Below, in pieces: positions 26,356-35,963 of a stretch of DNA of 64,000 nt. The stretch comes from an uncultured Acetatifactor sp. (GTDB lineage Bacteria; Bacillota; Clostridia; Lachnospirales; Lachnospiraceae): contig CAKRRD010000007.1 of the NCBI GenBank assembly GCA_934394815.1, positions 4,827 through 68,826 of the forward strand. Direction: 5' to 3'. Both the position numbers and the translations under genes were made by a program. Position 1 is the first letter of the stretch; each line of letters starts with the position of its first letter. The notes under the pieces were generated by a model. It was not told the origin of the DNA. It saw only the letters and a program-made list of their open reading frames with translations, and ran no database searches.

Positions 26356-26907
26356 TTACCAGCTCTTGATAAAGGTATCGATGTAGTTATCCAGACATTT
26401 CTTAATTACTTCAATGGCTTCTTCTCTGTTACCCTTTTCATTGACGGCGGTGGTCTTGTTTTCCAGGGCCTTGTATACGGTGAAGAAATGTTCCATCTCG
26501 TCTACCACATGACCGGGCAGCTCGGAAATATCATGGTAACAGTTATAGTTGGGGTCATTGAAGGGAACTGCAATGATCTTCTCATCGTTTTTACCGTTGT
26601 CCAGCATGGAGATCACACCGATAGGATATGCTCTTACCAGAGTCATGGGCTGTACCGGTTCGGAGCACAGTAACAGTACATCCAGCGGATCCCCGTCATC
26701 GCCATAGGTTCTGGGAATAAAGCCGTAGTTTGCCGGATAATGAGTGGAGGTATGCAGGATGCGGTCCAGGATCAGAAGACCGGTCTCCTTGTCCAGTTCA
26801 TACTTGTTCTTGCTGCCCTTGGAAATCTCGATCACACAGACAAAATCGGTGGGTGTGACTCTCTGGGTGCTCATAGTGTGCCAAATGCTTCCGTTTACTT
26901 CTTTCAT
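26356..26907 (-). CDS. ppa: Inorganic pyrophosphatase (family I)
   Basis: A 183-residue soluble enzyme splitting pyrophosphate to phosphate, pulling biosynthetic reactions forward. The metal-binding signature DDGDPLDVLLL is near residue 73, with EISKGSKNKYELD and HYPANYGFIP before it. ATG at 26907 is preceded by AGGAGA, so the in-frame extension upstream is not used. It may be read through from proA, whose stop lies 97 bases upstream. Ends at its own terminator. Confidence 0.95.
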   Translation of the reverse strand: MKEVNGSIWHTMSTQRVTPTDFVCVIEISKGSKNKYELDKETGLLILDRILHTSTHYPANYGFIPRTYGDDGDPLDVLLLCSEPVQPMTLVRAYPIGVISMLDNGKNDEKIIAVPFNDPNYNCYHDISELPGHVVDEMEHFFTVYKALENKTTAVNEKGNREEAIEVIKKCLDNYIDTFIKSW

Positions 26908-27004
26908 AAATCTCTCTCCTCTTCTATAACTATTTCCAGCCGGTGTCTTCACCATACAGGCGTAACATCCGTCCGGAGAATACGCTGAATATGAATAAAA
27001 ATGT

Positions 27005-28252
27005 TTATCCGCGGATCTGACCGTTCCCGTGGATCTTATATTTATAAGAGGTCAGTTCCTTAAGCCCCATGGGGCCTCTGGCATGCAGCTTCTGGGTACT
27101 GATACCGATCTCCGCGCCGAAGCCGAATTCAAAACCGTCCGTGAAGCGGGTGGAGGCGTTGACATAGACGCAGGCCGCATCCACTTCATTTAAGAATTTC
27201 TCTGCGGCTTCCGCATTTTCCGTCACGATACATTCGGAATGCTTCGTATTATAGCGGTTGATATGGGCAATGGCCTCTTCCACACTGTCTACGGTCTTAA
27301 TGGACAGAATATAATCCAGATATTCCGTACCATAATCTTCTTCCGTTGCGGGAATACAGTCCGGCAGGATCTCTCTGGTGCTTTCGTCGCCCCGCAGTTC
27401 CACACTTTTCGTTTTCAGTGTCTCTGCCATCTTCGGAAGGAACTTATCCCGGATAGCCCGATGTACCACCAGAGATTCGCAGGCATTGCAGACACCGATG
27501 CGCTGGGTCTTGGCATTCATCAGGATCTTTACCGCCATATCCACATCCGCATCTTTGTCCACATAGACGTGGCAGTTGCCGGTTCCGGTCTCTATGACGG
27601 GAATGGTACTGTTCTCCACCACGCTGCGGATCAGTCCCGCACCGCCTCTGGGAATCAGTACATCCACGTATTCTTTCAGCTTCATGAACTGTGCCGTGAC
27701 CGCACGGTCCGTATCCTCGATCAGCTGTACCGCCGTCCGGGGCATACCGCAGGCTTCCAGAGCGTCCTGCAATATTTTTACAATAGCGATATTGGAATGG
27801 ATGGCATCACTGCCACCTTTTAAGATCACCGCATTTCCTGTTTTAAAGCATAATCCGAAGGCATCCGCCGTCACATTGGGGCGGGCCTCATAGATAATGC
27901 CGATGACACCCAGGGGAACTCTGACCTTATCAATCTGTAGTCCGTTGGGGCGTTCAAAATGTTCCATGGTCTCGCCGATACAATCCGGAAGGGCTGCAAT
28001 CTGTGTCAAACCTTCTGCAATCTGGGCAATTCTCTCTCCGGTAAGCTTCAGACGATCCAGAAGTCCCGGATTCATGCCATTCTTTTTTCCATTTTCCAGA
28101 TCCAGCGCATTCGCTGTAAGGATCTCTTCCTGACGGTCGCACAGAGATTCTGCCGCCGTCTGCAGCGCTTTATTTTTCTCTTCTGTCGTAAGCTTCTGCA
28201 ATACATATTTGGCATTGCAGGCATTTTTTCCCAGTTCTGTAAGTCCAGCCAT
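27005..28252 (-). CDS. proA: Gamma-glutamyl phosphate reductase
   Basis: A 415-residue NADPH-dependent aldehyde-dehydrogenase-fold enzyme, second step of proline synthesis, reducing glutamyl-5-phosphate to the semialdehyde. The catalytic Cys is in [10 protein letters not shown] near residue 255; [12 protein letters not shown] and KGGSDA are family marks. AAGGCGGGG precedes the ATG. It ends the proB-DUF896-5-FCL-proA run. Confidence 0.97.
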   Translation of the reverse strand: MAGLTELGKNACNAKYVLQKLTTEEKNKALQTAAESLCDRQEEILTANALDLENGKKNGMNPGLLDRLKLTGERIAQIAEGLTQIAALPDCIGETMEHFERPNGLQIDKVRVPLGVIGIIYEARPNVTADAFGLCFKTGNAVILKGGSDAIHSNIAIVKILQDALEACGMPRTAVQLIEDTDRAVTAQFMKLKEYVDVLIPRGGAGLIRSVVENSTIPVIETGTGNCHVYVDKDADVDMAVKILMNAKTQRIGVCNACESLVVHRAIRDKFLPKMAETLKTKSVELRGDESTREILPDCIPATEEDYGTEYLDYILSIKTVDSVEEAIAHINRYNTKHSECIVTENAEAAEKFLNEVDAACVYVNASTRFTDGFEFGFGAEIGISTQKLHARGPMGLKELTSYKYKIHGNGQIRG

Positions 28253-28305
28253 TTTCCCCGCCTTTCTGTGACTGCCGATAACATCCCATCATATTCGAAA
28301 TAAAA

Positions 28306-28881
28306 CTATACAAGAATGACCTGACAGGGCTTTAGGTCCGTCTCTTCCATCGGCACCTCTTCTGCCTGCTGGCAGCGGAATCCGACAGCGATGCTGCGAA
28401 GCCTTAATGCTTCCTTGTCTGACAGATACCGGTCATAAAATCCGGTACCGTATCCCATACGGTTACCGAAGGGATCAAATACACTTCCCGGCATAAGCAA
28501 CAGACATTTGTCTGCCCCATGGGAGTCAAATACATAGCGTTCCGTATTCCCTTCCGGTTCCGGGATTCCCTTATAACCTTCTTTCAGTTCCGTCAGGGAA
28601 TGGATCCGGTAAAATTGCATTTCCCGTCCCTCCACTTTGGGGACATAGACCTTTTTTCCATCCCGCAGGGCATTTTCCAGGATTTCCGTGGTACAGATCT
28701 CGCTTCCGTAGCCGACAAAGCCAAGGATCGTATCCGAGAGATAATACCACTGGTGTCCCAGAATCCGTTCGGTTATGAGAAACTTTCCCCGTTCCCGCTC
28801 TTCCTTCGTCAGTGCATCTCTGCGGGTCAATACTTCCCTGCGCAGTTTCTTTTTCTGTTCTCTGCATTCTTCTGCGTTCAT
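28306..28881 (-). CDS. 5-formyltetrahydrofolate cyclo-ligase
   Basis: A 191-residue enzyme converting 5-formyl-THF to methenyl-THF with ATP. The conserved C-terminal motif GNRMGYGTGFYDRYL is near residue 138 and the basic N-terminal helix KKKLRREVLTRRDAL is typical. It overlaps the DUF896 gene by 4 bases (ATGA), so translation is coupled. Its place inside the proline operon is common in Lachnospiraceae. Confidence 0.95.
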   Translation of the reverse strand: MNAEECREQKKKLRREVLTRRDALTKEERERGKFLITERILGHQWYYLSDTILGFVGYGSEICTTEILENALRDGKKVYVPKVEGREMQFYRIHSLTELKEGYKGIPEPEGNTERYVFDSHGADKCLLLMPGSVFDPFGNRMGYGTGFYDRYLSDKEALRLRSIAVGFRCQQAEEVPMEETDLKPCQVILV

Positions 28882-29096
28882 TTCTTCTTTTTATAAGACG
28901 GTTTTAATTTTTCAATGGTACCGTCCGGTCTTTCAATCTCAATGTTGTCCAGCTGCGCTTTCATGTTACGTTTAATGCTGTCCACATATTCCTGTCTGAG
29001 AATGGACTGTTCCAGCTTCTCTTCGTCGGTCAGTCCTTCCCTCTGGGATTTGTGATAAAGTTCATTGATACGCTTTATTCTTTCGTCCATATTCAT
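28878..29096 (-). CDS. DUF896 family small protein
   Basis: A 72-residue basic, helical protein with the DUF896 pattern RINELYHKSQREGLTDEEKLEQ..LR-EY (compare YnzC/YneF-type proteins of Firmicutes, some of which are SOS-linked). The start ATG at 29096 has AGAGGA 7 bases upstream. It lies between proB and 5-FCL. Biochemical role is unknown. Confidence 0.88.
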   Translation of the reverse strand: MNMDERIKRINELYHKSQREGLTDEEKLEQSILRQEYVDSIKRNMKAQLDNIEIERPDGTIEKLKPSYKKKK

Positions 29097-29125
29097 AATA
29101 AGTTCCTCTTTTCCTTGACCTGCTG

Positions 29126-29998
29126 TCACTGATTTTTATGCAGATTCTGTACAAATTCGGGCAGATCAAAGCTTTCATCCCTGTGTGCCACGAATAAGGT
29201 ACCTTCGTTTTCACCGTCTAACAGTCTGTGAAGCACACCGATATCCTTACTGTTGGCAATGATCATATCTACATCGGAACTGGTGGCGATCTTCGCTGCG
29301 ATCATCTTGGTATTCATGCCGCCGGTACCCACATTGCTGCCGGTGCTGGCCTTGCCCATATGCATGAATTCCTCCGTAAGCTCATCCACCTGTTCGATGA
29401 ACCTGGCATCGGGATTCTGTCTGGGATCATCGGTATAGAGTCCGTCGATGTCTGACAAAAGGATCAGCAGATCCGCATCAATCAGTGCCGCCACGATGGC
29501 AGACAGGGTATCGTTATCACCGATCTCGATCTCGTAAGTCGCTACGGTATCATTCTCGTTAACGACGGGGATTGCTCCCATTTTCAATAACTGGGTGAAA
29601 GTATTGTGGGCATTGTAACGGTTCAGATTATCCACGATGGTATTTTTCGTCATCAGGATCTGTGCCGCCACCTGATTATACTCCGCAAAAAGCTTCTGGT
29701 AAGTCATCATTAGTCTGGCCTGGCCGATGGCAGAGCAGGCCTGCTTGATAGCCATGGACTCTGCCTGAGTCTGGCCCTCTGTCGTCTTTAAATGCACAGC
29801 CTGTTTGCCGGCTGCGATAGCACCGGAAGTCACCAGGACGACTTCCTTCCCCTGATTGCTGATATCGCAAAGCTCTCTTACCAGCTTTTCCAGACGGATG
29901 TAATCCAGATCTCCCGTCTCGGCATGCTGTAAAGAGGAAGAACCGATCTTAACGACGATTCTCTTTTTATCCTTGATTTGTTCCCTTATGTTATTCAC
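29126..29998 (-). CDS. proB: Glutamate 5-kinase, without PUA domain
   Basis: A 290-residue amino-acid kinase that phosphorylates glutamate in the first step of proline synthesis. The kinase domain is intact: VVKIGSSSL at residue 15, VLVTSGAIAAG near 55, GDNDTLSA near 155 and TGGMNTKMIAA near 218. It ends about where the C-terminal PUA domain would begin, so this is the short form seen in many Firmicutes. The start is GTG at 29998 with AAAGG upstream. A promoter (30041-30069) overlaps the end of the preceding flavoprotein gene. Confidence 0.95.
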   Translation of the reverse strand: MNNIREQIKDKKRIVVKIGSSSLQHAETGDLDYIRLEKLVRELCDISNQGKEVVLVTSGAIAAGKQAVHLKTTEGQTQAESMAIKQACSAIGQARLMMTYQKLFAEYNQVAAQILMTKNTIVDNLNRYNAHNTFTQLLKMGAIPVVNENDTVATYEIEIGDNDTLSAIVAALIDADLLILLSDIDGLYTDDPRQNPDARFIEQVDELTEEFMHMGKASTGSNVGTGGMNTKMIAAKIATSSDVDMIIANSKDIGVLHRLLDGENEGTLFVAHRDESFDLPEFVQNLHKNQ

Positions 29999-30040
29999 GC
30001 GATTGCCTTTCTGTATCGTTCCATTGAACTTTCCAGAAAT

Positions 30041-30069
30041 ATATTATCCTATTTTATCCCATACGTCAA
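30041..30069 (-). promoter_or_regulatory. Promoter for the proB operon
   Basis: Minus-strand -35 TTGACG (30064-30069), 17-base spacer, -10 TAATAT (30041-30046). The -35 overlaps the last codons of the upstream FAD-dependent dehydrogenase. Confidence 0.72.
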
Positions 30070-31706
30070 CGCTGTAGTGGAGCAAACTGTGAAGCAATCT
30101 GTTCTGCCACACGGATGCCGTCCATGGCTGCGGAAGTGATGCCTCCGGCATATCCCGCTCCTTCCCCACAGGGATAACAGCCCCGGATGGCAGACTGCAA
30201 TTCCTCATCCCTTTCGATTCTCACCGGGGAGGACGTCCGGCTCTCCACTCCCGTCAGAATTGCTCCGGGAGCGGCAAACCCGTGGATCTGACGGTCGAAA
30301 CTGTCCATACCCTCCACGAAAGCTCGATTGCATTCTTCCGGAAGGATCCCGGTAAGATCCGCCCATTCGTAAGCTCCCTTGCACTGGGGGGATAAGGTAT
30401 CCCAGTCTGTCTGCTGTGCGTCCGCCTCTTCCGTCCGGTGCTCTCCGGTGACTTTCTCTCTGAAATCTCCGTACCGCTCTACCGGCAGTTTCCCCTCGCA
30501 TAATGCATAAGCCCGCTGCTCCAGATCACGTTGAAACTCTATTCCGGCCAGAGGATGCTCCGAACCGTAATCTGCCGGAGTCACCGCCACGATAATGGCA
30601 CTGTTGGCATTTTCCCCATCCCGGCCGCTGTAGCTCATGCCGTTGACTGCCAGTCTTCCGGGTTCTGAGGAAGCATTGACCACATAGCCTCCCGGACACA
30701 TGCAGAAGGAATATACCCCTCTGCCGGTACTTGTCTTTGCCGTCACCTTATATGCTGCGGCACCGAGACCTTTTACTGCTTCCGCACCGTACTGGCTTAC
30801 GTTAATCATGCTCTGGGGATGTTCCACACGGAACCCCACGGCAAAAGACTTCGCCGACATGGGAAACTGTTTCTCATACAGCATGGAAAATGTATCTCTG
30901 GCGCTGTGTCCCGGAGCCAGAACCAACTGTTCGCAGGGAATCTCTTCCGAATCATTTACTTTCACGCCGGTGATCTGCCCGTTCTTCGTAAGGATTTCCG
31001 TCACCTGGCTGTGGAAACGGACTTCTCCGCCCAGACGCAATATTTCCTCCCGCATGCTCTTTACGACTCTGCTTAACACATCTGTACCGATATGGGGTTT
31101 GGCCTGATATAAAATGGCCGGATCGGCACCGTGTTTAACAAAGGTTTTCAGCACCTCGGTATTCCGGCCGTATTTGTCCTTTACCAAAGTGTTTAACTTA
31201 CCGTCCGAAAAGGTTCCGGCACCGCCTTCCCCAAACTGTACATTGGAATCCGGCTTTAATTTTCCGGTCTGCCAGAACGCTTCCACATCCGCCTGTCTGG
31301 TCTCCACATCCGCACCCCGCTCCAGAATGATCGGCGCATACCCGTGCTGTGCCAGATAATATCCGCAGAAAAGTCCTGCTGGCCCCATGCCGACGATCAC
31401 CGTGGGATGCTTCTGTTCTTTCGTGCCTCCCGCGGGAAAATGATACTCCACAGGCTCCACCAGCAGCACATTGGACTTGCCAAGTCTGCGCACGGCATCC
31501 TTATATATTTTCTCTTCTCTTTTCACCGATACATTGACACTGTAGCTGTAAAAAAGTTCCGGCTTTTTTCTGGCATCCAGAGACTGCCTTACGATCTGCA
31601 GATTAAGGATCTCCGCCTCCGGAATCCGTAAGTACTGTGCCGTCTTATGTAGAAGCTGTGCTTCGGTATGATCCACCGGAAGCTTCAGCTGATTCAGTCT
31701 GATCAT
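30066..31706 (-). CDS. FAD-dependent dehydrogenase (COG2509 type)
   Basis: A 546-residue flavoprotein. The first 90 residues form a small domain (MIRLNQLKLPVDH..), followed by the Rossmann dinucleotide-binding motif VGMGPAGLFCGYYLA (near 110) and an acidic strand end (LERG). QFGEGGAGTFSDGKL and the C-terminal GEGAGYAGGITSAAMDG are marks of this conserved but uncharacterised family. ATG at 31706 is preceded by AAGGAG. It is 17 bases after a second flavoprotein gene. Substrate unknown. Confidence 0.88.
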   Translation of the reverse strand: MIRLNQLKLPVDHTEAQLLHKTAQYLRIPEAEILNLQIVRQSLDARKKPELFYSYSVNVSVKREEKIYKDAVRRLGKSNVLLVEPVEYHFPAGGTKEQKHPTVIVGMGPAGLFCGYYLAQHGYAPIILERGADVETRQADVEAFWQTGKLKPDSNVQFGEGGAGTFSDGKLNTLVKDKYGRNTEVLKTFVKHGADPAILYQAKPHIGTDVLSRVVKSMREEILRLGGEVRFHSQVTEILTKNGQITGVKVNDSEEIPCEQLVLAPGHSARDTFSMLYEKQFPMSAKSFAVGFRVEHPQSMINVSQYGAEAVKGLGAAAYKVTAKTSTGRGVYSFCMCPGGYVVNASSEPGRLAVNGMSYSGRDGENANSAIIVAVTPADYGSEHPLAGIEFQRDLEQRAYALCEGKLPVERYGDFREKVTGEHRTEEADAQQTDWDTLSPQCKGAYEWADLTGILPEECNRAFVEGMDSFDRQIHGFAAPGAILTGVESRTSSPVRIERDEELQSAIRGCYPCGEGAGYAGGITSAAMDGIRVAEQIASQFAPLQR

Positions 31707-31723
31707 AAATAACTCCTTATGTT

Positions 31724-32950
31724 CTATTTCAGGGCTGCATGATGCCCGGCCAGATAGCCGCTGCACCAGGCCCATTGCAGATTATAGCCTCCGCACCGGC
31801 CGTCCACATCCAGGATCTCTCCGGCAAAATAGACTCCCGGGCAAAGGCTGGATTCCATATCCGCTGTCACCTCCCGGGTATCAACACCTCCGGCTGACAC
31901 CTGGGCATTTTCGTAAGGATTGCTCTCCGTGATATGCAGCCGCAGATTCCGGCAGAGACAATAATAATTCCGGATCTTTTCCTCCGGAATCTCCTGCATG
32001 GGTGTCATCAGACGGATCCCCGCCATTTTTAACAGGGAGGAAGTCAGCTTTTTATGCAGCATGCCGGTAAAGAACTCCTCTGCAGTCCGGTCCCCCTGCA
32101 AAAGCTTCCGTCCGGCCTGCAATTCCTCATAGGCCTGCGGCGTCAGATCCGGCAAAAAGTCGATCTGCGCTGTCACATTTCGTCTTTCCCGAAGCAGATA
32201 ATTCACCGTGCGGCTTAACTGGAAGACGGGGATTCCGGAGATGCCGTAATCCGTCAGCTGTAATTCGCCCCGTTCTCTGCACACTTCTCTGCCGTCACAG
32301 AAGATCCGGATCTCGCCGTCTGCCCGGACTCCGGCGATACCTTTTAGCAGATCAGTCTCCTGACAGCGCAGCTGCACCAGTGCGGGAACCGAAGGAATAC
32401 AGGTATGCCCCAGTTTCTTTGCCAGTTTGAAACCGCTGCCGTCCGAACCGGTGGCCGGTGCTGCCTTTCCGCCGCAGGTTACAATCACAGCATCGAACTG
32501 CCACTCTTTTTCCCCGTCGCTGACACACAGTTTTCCGGAAGCCAGCCGCTCCACTTTTGTGATCTTACACTGATACAGAATCTCCACACCAAGAGCATGC
32601 AGCTCATATCTCAGTACATCCAGAACCGCCGCTGCCTGTTCACAGACCGGATAGAGATACCCGTTTTTCTCCTTTACCATAAGACCGATGCTCTGAAAAA
32701 ACCGCACCGTATCTTCGGTACCAAATCGTTCCAGTGCCGAAGCGATCCATTCCGGAGTTCCGCCGTGATAACATTCTACAAAAAGCGCCCGGTTTCCCAG
32801 ATTGCACTTTCCGTTTCCCGTCTGCAATATTTTTTTCCCAATGCGGTCATTTCTCTCAAATATAGTTACCTGTGCGCCTTCTTTTGCCGCAGTAATGGCT
32901 GCCATCATTCCGGCTGCCCCGCCGCCGATCACACTGATCTGTCTCTTCAT
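31724..32950 (-). CDS. HI0933/YhiN-family flavoprotein
   Basis: A 408-residue NAD(P)/FAD-dependent oxidoreductase-like protein. The start is taken at MKRQISVIGGGAAG; AAGGTG lies 6 bases upstream, whereas three earlier in-frame ATG lack a site. Motifs are the N-terminal GGGAAGM dinucleotide fold, GNGKCNLGN near 50 (the HI0933 mark), and the C-terminal AGEILDVDGRCGGYNLQWAWCSG. The family is widespread with no settled reaction. It is paired with the COG2509-type gene. Confidence 0.88.
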   Translation of the reverse strand: MKRQISVIGGGAAGMMAAITAAKEGAQVTIFERNDRIGKKILQTGNGKCNLGNRALFVECYHGGTPEWIASALERFGTEDTVRFFQSIGLMVKEKNGYLYPVCEQAAAVLDVLRYELHALGVEILYQCKITKVERLASGKLCVSDGEKEWQFDAVIVTCGGKAAPATGSDGSGFKLAKKLGHTCIPSVPALVQLRCQETDLLKGIAGVRADGEIRIFCDGREVCRERGELQLTDYGISGIPVFQLSRTVNYLLRERRNVTAQIDFLPDLTPQAYEELQAGRKLLQGDRTAEEFFTGMLHKKLTSSLLKMAGIRLMTPMQEIPEEKIRNYYCLCRNLRLHITESNPYENAQVSAGGVDTREVTADMESSLCPGVYFAGEILDVDGRCGGYNLQWAWCSGYLAGHHAALK

Positions 32951-32980
32951 CTGCATCACCTTATTCATCATTTCGAAAGT

Positions 32981-33643
32981 CTAAGACGAATATGTCTCCA
33001 AAAAATCGTATAATGTTTCTTCATCCGGAACAAACAGCATGTCCATGATCTGAAGCTGCACCGGTTCCGGCAGGACATCCAGACGGATTCCCGTATTGAT
33101 ATACACAGTGGATCTGTCTTCCAGATATACCACCACTTCATGGTCCGTTACTGCCAGATAAAAGCTTTCACTGGGCTGGACATAACGGTAATCCATGCGG
33201 ATCACCACCCTTTCCCGGGAGAAGGACAATACCTCCAGTCCCACGAAGCCTCTTTCGACCTCCGAAAGCGGAGGATGCGCTGCATAGAGATCCATGGTCT
33301 CCAGAAAGCTTTCTCTGTCCATGCCGATATATTTGTGCGGGATCTGCCAGGTAGTCTCCACGGTGGTATTCCTCACAATATCCATTTCTTCCAATACATA
33401 TTCCGTATCCGCGCAGAGAGTCTCTCCGGAAGCTGCCGCAGACACACTTTCCGGTGTCCCCGGCACTTCTTCCGGCGCAGTGGTCTCCTCTGCGTAGTCA
33501 GGCGGCAAAGGCAGCGGATCATTCATATCCTGCCAATGTCCGGGATAGAAAAAGCGGATTCCCCAGACTCCCAGAAAAATACCCAGTCCCAGAAAAAATA
33601 CCGGGATCACAAAAAAGTAACTGATACGTTTTACAAATTTCAT
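32981..33643 (-). CDS. BofC-like C-terminal domain protein, membrane-anchored
   Basis: A 220-residue protein with one N-terminal membrane helix (residues 8-32) and an extracytoplasmic part. After a Pro/Glu-rich linker, the region from about residue 135 (FYLAVTDHEVVVYLED..INTGIRLDVLPEPVQ) to the end (LYDFLETYSS) resembles the C-terminal domain of BofC, a forespore protein controlling sigma-K activation. That similarity is from pattern only. It stands between the flippase and the HI0933 genes, 83 bases after the flippase stop. A sporulation or envelope role is an inference. Confidence 0.6.
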   Translation of the reverse strand: MKFVKRISYFFVIPVFFLGLGIFLGVWGIRFFYPGHWQDMNDPLPLPPDYAEETTAPEEVPGTPESVSAAASGETLCADTEYVLEEMDIVRNTTVETTWQIPHKYIGMDRESFLETMDLYAAHPPLSEVERGFVGLEVLSFSRERVVIRMDYRYVQPSESFYLAVTDHEVVVYLEDRSTVYINTGIRLDVLPEPVQLQIMDMLFVPDEETLYDFLETYSS

Positions 33644-33726
33644 ACTGCCTCACATCCAGGTGTCAATGTTCACTCTTTGTATCAGTATCAGTTATTTTAT
33701 CGAAAATATACATCCGTAAAACAGTT

Positions 33727-35325
33727 TTAAAGCAAGCGGAAGGTTTTTCCGAGGGCACGAAGAAACTTACCACCGGAAACACAGGCAAAATCCTGTCCCC
33801 GGAAGCACCGCAGCATAAACAGCAAAAGCCAGTAGACTAACGAAGTAATGGCCAGTTCCAGAAGCACCGTCACCACCGCCCCCAGATGGGGTAACAGAAT
33901 CTTCTCCAGTCCAAAGGCCAGCAGTCCGCAGGCACAACAGCTTCCGGCGGGAATTGCCAGGGTTCGCAGCAGATCCGGCCAGGTCTTCATGCGAAGACAG
34001 GTCAGGATTCCCAAGGTAACGGATCCGGCCGCAGTTCCCAACACAAGACTGAGAGGCAGCGCTGATGCGGTATTTTCTGCATTCAGGAGAACCACCAGTG
34101 AAATAATACTTACGATATCCAGAATCCCGTATCCTGCAAAGATCAGGTACTGTTCACTCCGAAGTTCCAGAATTTCCGAAAAATAAAACAACAAAAGAAG
34201 CCACAAAAGCAACGAGGAACCTGTCGTAAACAATTCTTGGGCAGCCGTTCCGGTTCCTGCGCCGACCGCCTGTCCCAGCGGAGCAGCCAGTACAGCGAAC
34301 AATGCCGCAAAAAAGAGTCCGTGTACGATGGCTCCCTGCATTCCCGCCTGAAATGCAGTTTTGACATATCGTTCTTCCTTTTTTCGTATATGGCTGCCGA
34401 TTTTTGCTATTCCGGGGAGAATCCCGGTGCAGAAAAAAGTGGCAGGCAGCAGCATTGTGATAAAATACCGTCCGAAGAAAATGCCGTAGACCGAGACAGA
34501 AGCATAAATATCCGCAGACTGTTTCTGGAATAAGAGCAATCCGATCCACAGCGGTAACAGCAGGAGCAGATCCTTAAGGATATCTCCGCCCATATTCCAA
34601 AGCAATACACGCAGCGATGTAAAAAAAGATTCCGTTCCCTTCATGCCGCTTTCCGGTTCTCTCCTGCCGGACATACTGCCCCGGTAGATCACAAATACGA
34701 ACAGCAGTACCAGCACTTCTGAGATCAGCATTCCCAGGGCAATTCCCATACATCCGTACATGGAAGTGAAATCCTCCCGCCTCAGAAGCAGGCTTACCTT
34801 TGCCCCGTAAGTCCGGAAAATAGTAAGGAACAAAAGTCCCAGTCCCAGAAAAAATACCTGTCGTAAGACGCAGGATACCGCCGAAGGCATTTCCGAGCCT
34901 TCGCTCTGGAAATATCCCAGGAACACCGACTGTATACACCGTAAAAAAAGCGTCGGACTTAAGATCCAGAGGATCATGCTTCCGTAAGGAACCCGGAATC
35001 CCTTTTCCAGAAGAAGCCAGCCCAAAATCATACAGAGCAAGGTTCCCAAAAATCCTTCCGTCATTTGGAAAAGCATCATATTTTTCCGCATTCTGGTGAC
35101 ATTCCCATATTGTCCCCGGGCATTCCGGCTCCGAAGGATCCGGCTCATTTTATCTGTCAGATTCCTGCCGGTAAGCACCCAGAACAGGGCATACACCAGA
35201 ATGGCAGCCGCCAGATATCCCAGTCCGTTATTGCCGATGTTTTTCCCGAATACCCAGAGATTGATACAGGCAAGGGCATAGGAAAAGTATTGTATTTGTC
35301 TTCGTTTTACTTCCACCTGATTCAT
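33727..35325 (-). CDS. MOP-superfamily flippase-like membrane protein
   Basis: A 532-residue protein with about fourteen hydrophobic helices and few charged loops, resembling the polysaccharide/SpoVB branch of the MATE-MurJ (MOP) superfamily that moves lipid-linked sugars across the membrane. A substrate cannot be given, and key residues are not conserved enough to name it. Start ATG at 35325 follows AAAGG. It lies after ybeY. Confidence 0.65.
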   Translation of the reverse strand: MNQVEVKRRQIQYFSYALACINLWVFGKNIGNNGLGYLAAAILVYALFWVLTGRNLTDKMSRILRSRNARGQYGNVTRMRKNMMLFQMTEGFLGTLLCMILGWLLLEKGFRVPYGSMILWILSPTLFLRCIQSVFLGYFQSEGSEMPSAVSCVLRQVFFLGLGLLFLTIFRTYGAKVSLLLRREDFTSMYGCMGIALGMLISEVLVLLFVFVIYRGSMSGRREPESGMKGTESFFTSLRVLLWNMGGDILKDLLLLLPLWIGLLLFQKQSADIYASVSVYGIFFGRYFITMLLPATFFCTGILPGIAKIGSHIRKKEERYVKTAFQAGMQGAIVHGLFFAALFAVLAAPLGQAVGAGTGTAAQELFTTGSSLLLWLLLLFYFSEILELRSEQYLIFAGYGILDIVSIISLVVLLNAENTASALPLSLVLGTAAGSVTLGILTCLRMKTWPDLLRTLAIPAGSCCACGLLAFGLEKILLPHLGAVVTVLLELAITSLVYWLLLFMLRCFRGQDFACVSGGKFLRALGKTFRLL

Positions 35326-35357
35326 GTAAGCTACCTTTACGTGTATCCACGCCCTTT

Positions 35358-35873
35358 TTAATCTCTCGTAATTCCAAGGGATGCCAGAACCTTCTCCTGT
35401 TTTGTCTCCATTACCTTTGCCTCATCCTCTTCCATATGGTCGTAACCGCACAGATGAAGCATGCTGTGAGCCACCAGAAAGGCAAATTCTCTCTTCTGGC
35501 TGTGTCCATAGCTTTCCGCCTGCTCTTTGACCCGGTCCACGGAAATGATAATATCTCCGAGAATCAGTTCCCCGGTATCCGGGTCAAAATAATCTGCCTC
35601 TCTGTCCTCGGAGATCTCAAAATCGCCGGGAGCCTCAAAGTCCAGATTTGGGAAGGACAGCACATCCGTCTCCCGGTCAATGTTGCGGTATTCCTTATTG
35701 TAAGCGTGAATGCCGTCATTGTCCGTCAACAGTACATTCAACTGGATCTCGTAAGGGCATCCTTCCATATCCAGCACAGCGGTGGCTACCTGTTCTACGG
35801 TCTCCTCTATGGGAAAACTGTTTTCCCCGCTTGAAAATGTCTCATCGGTTTCATTTTCAATGTAAAACGTCAT
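35358..35873 (-). CDS. ybeY: Endoribonuclease YbeY
   Basis: A 171-residue zinc metalloprotein involved in 16S rRNA 3' maturation and ribosome quality control. The three-histidine motif HSMLHLCGYDH is near residue 137; RNIDRETDVLSFP near 65 is also family-specific. AAGGAGG lies upstream of the ATG. It follows phoH by 90 bases, a nearly universal neighbour pair. Confidence 0.97.
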   Translation of the reverse strand: MTFYIENETDETFSSGENSFPIEETVEQVATAVLDMEGCPYEIQLNVLLTDNDGIHAYNKEYRNIDRETDVLSFPNLDFEAPGDFEISEDREADYFDPDTGELILGDIIISVDRVKEQAESYGHSQKREFAFLVAHSMLHLCGYDHMEEDEAKVMETKQEKVLASLGITRD

Positions 35874-35934
35874 AATATAATTTTTCCTCCTTAAACAGCC
35901 TCTGCATCCGGTTCCTTCTGCAGCAGCAATGTCA

Positions 35935-35959
35935 TAAGACCGTTTTCTCTTTGGTCTTA
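35935..35959. other. Hairpin between phoH and ybeY
   Basis: Perfect 7-base stem TAAGACC / GGTCTTA with an 11-base loop, directly after the phoH stop, without a T-tract. Likely an RNA processing or stability element rather than a terminator. Confidence 0.4.
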
Positions 35960-35963
35960 ATGA

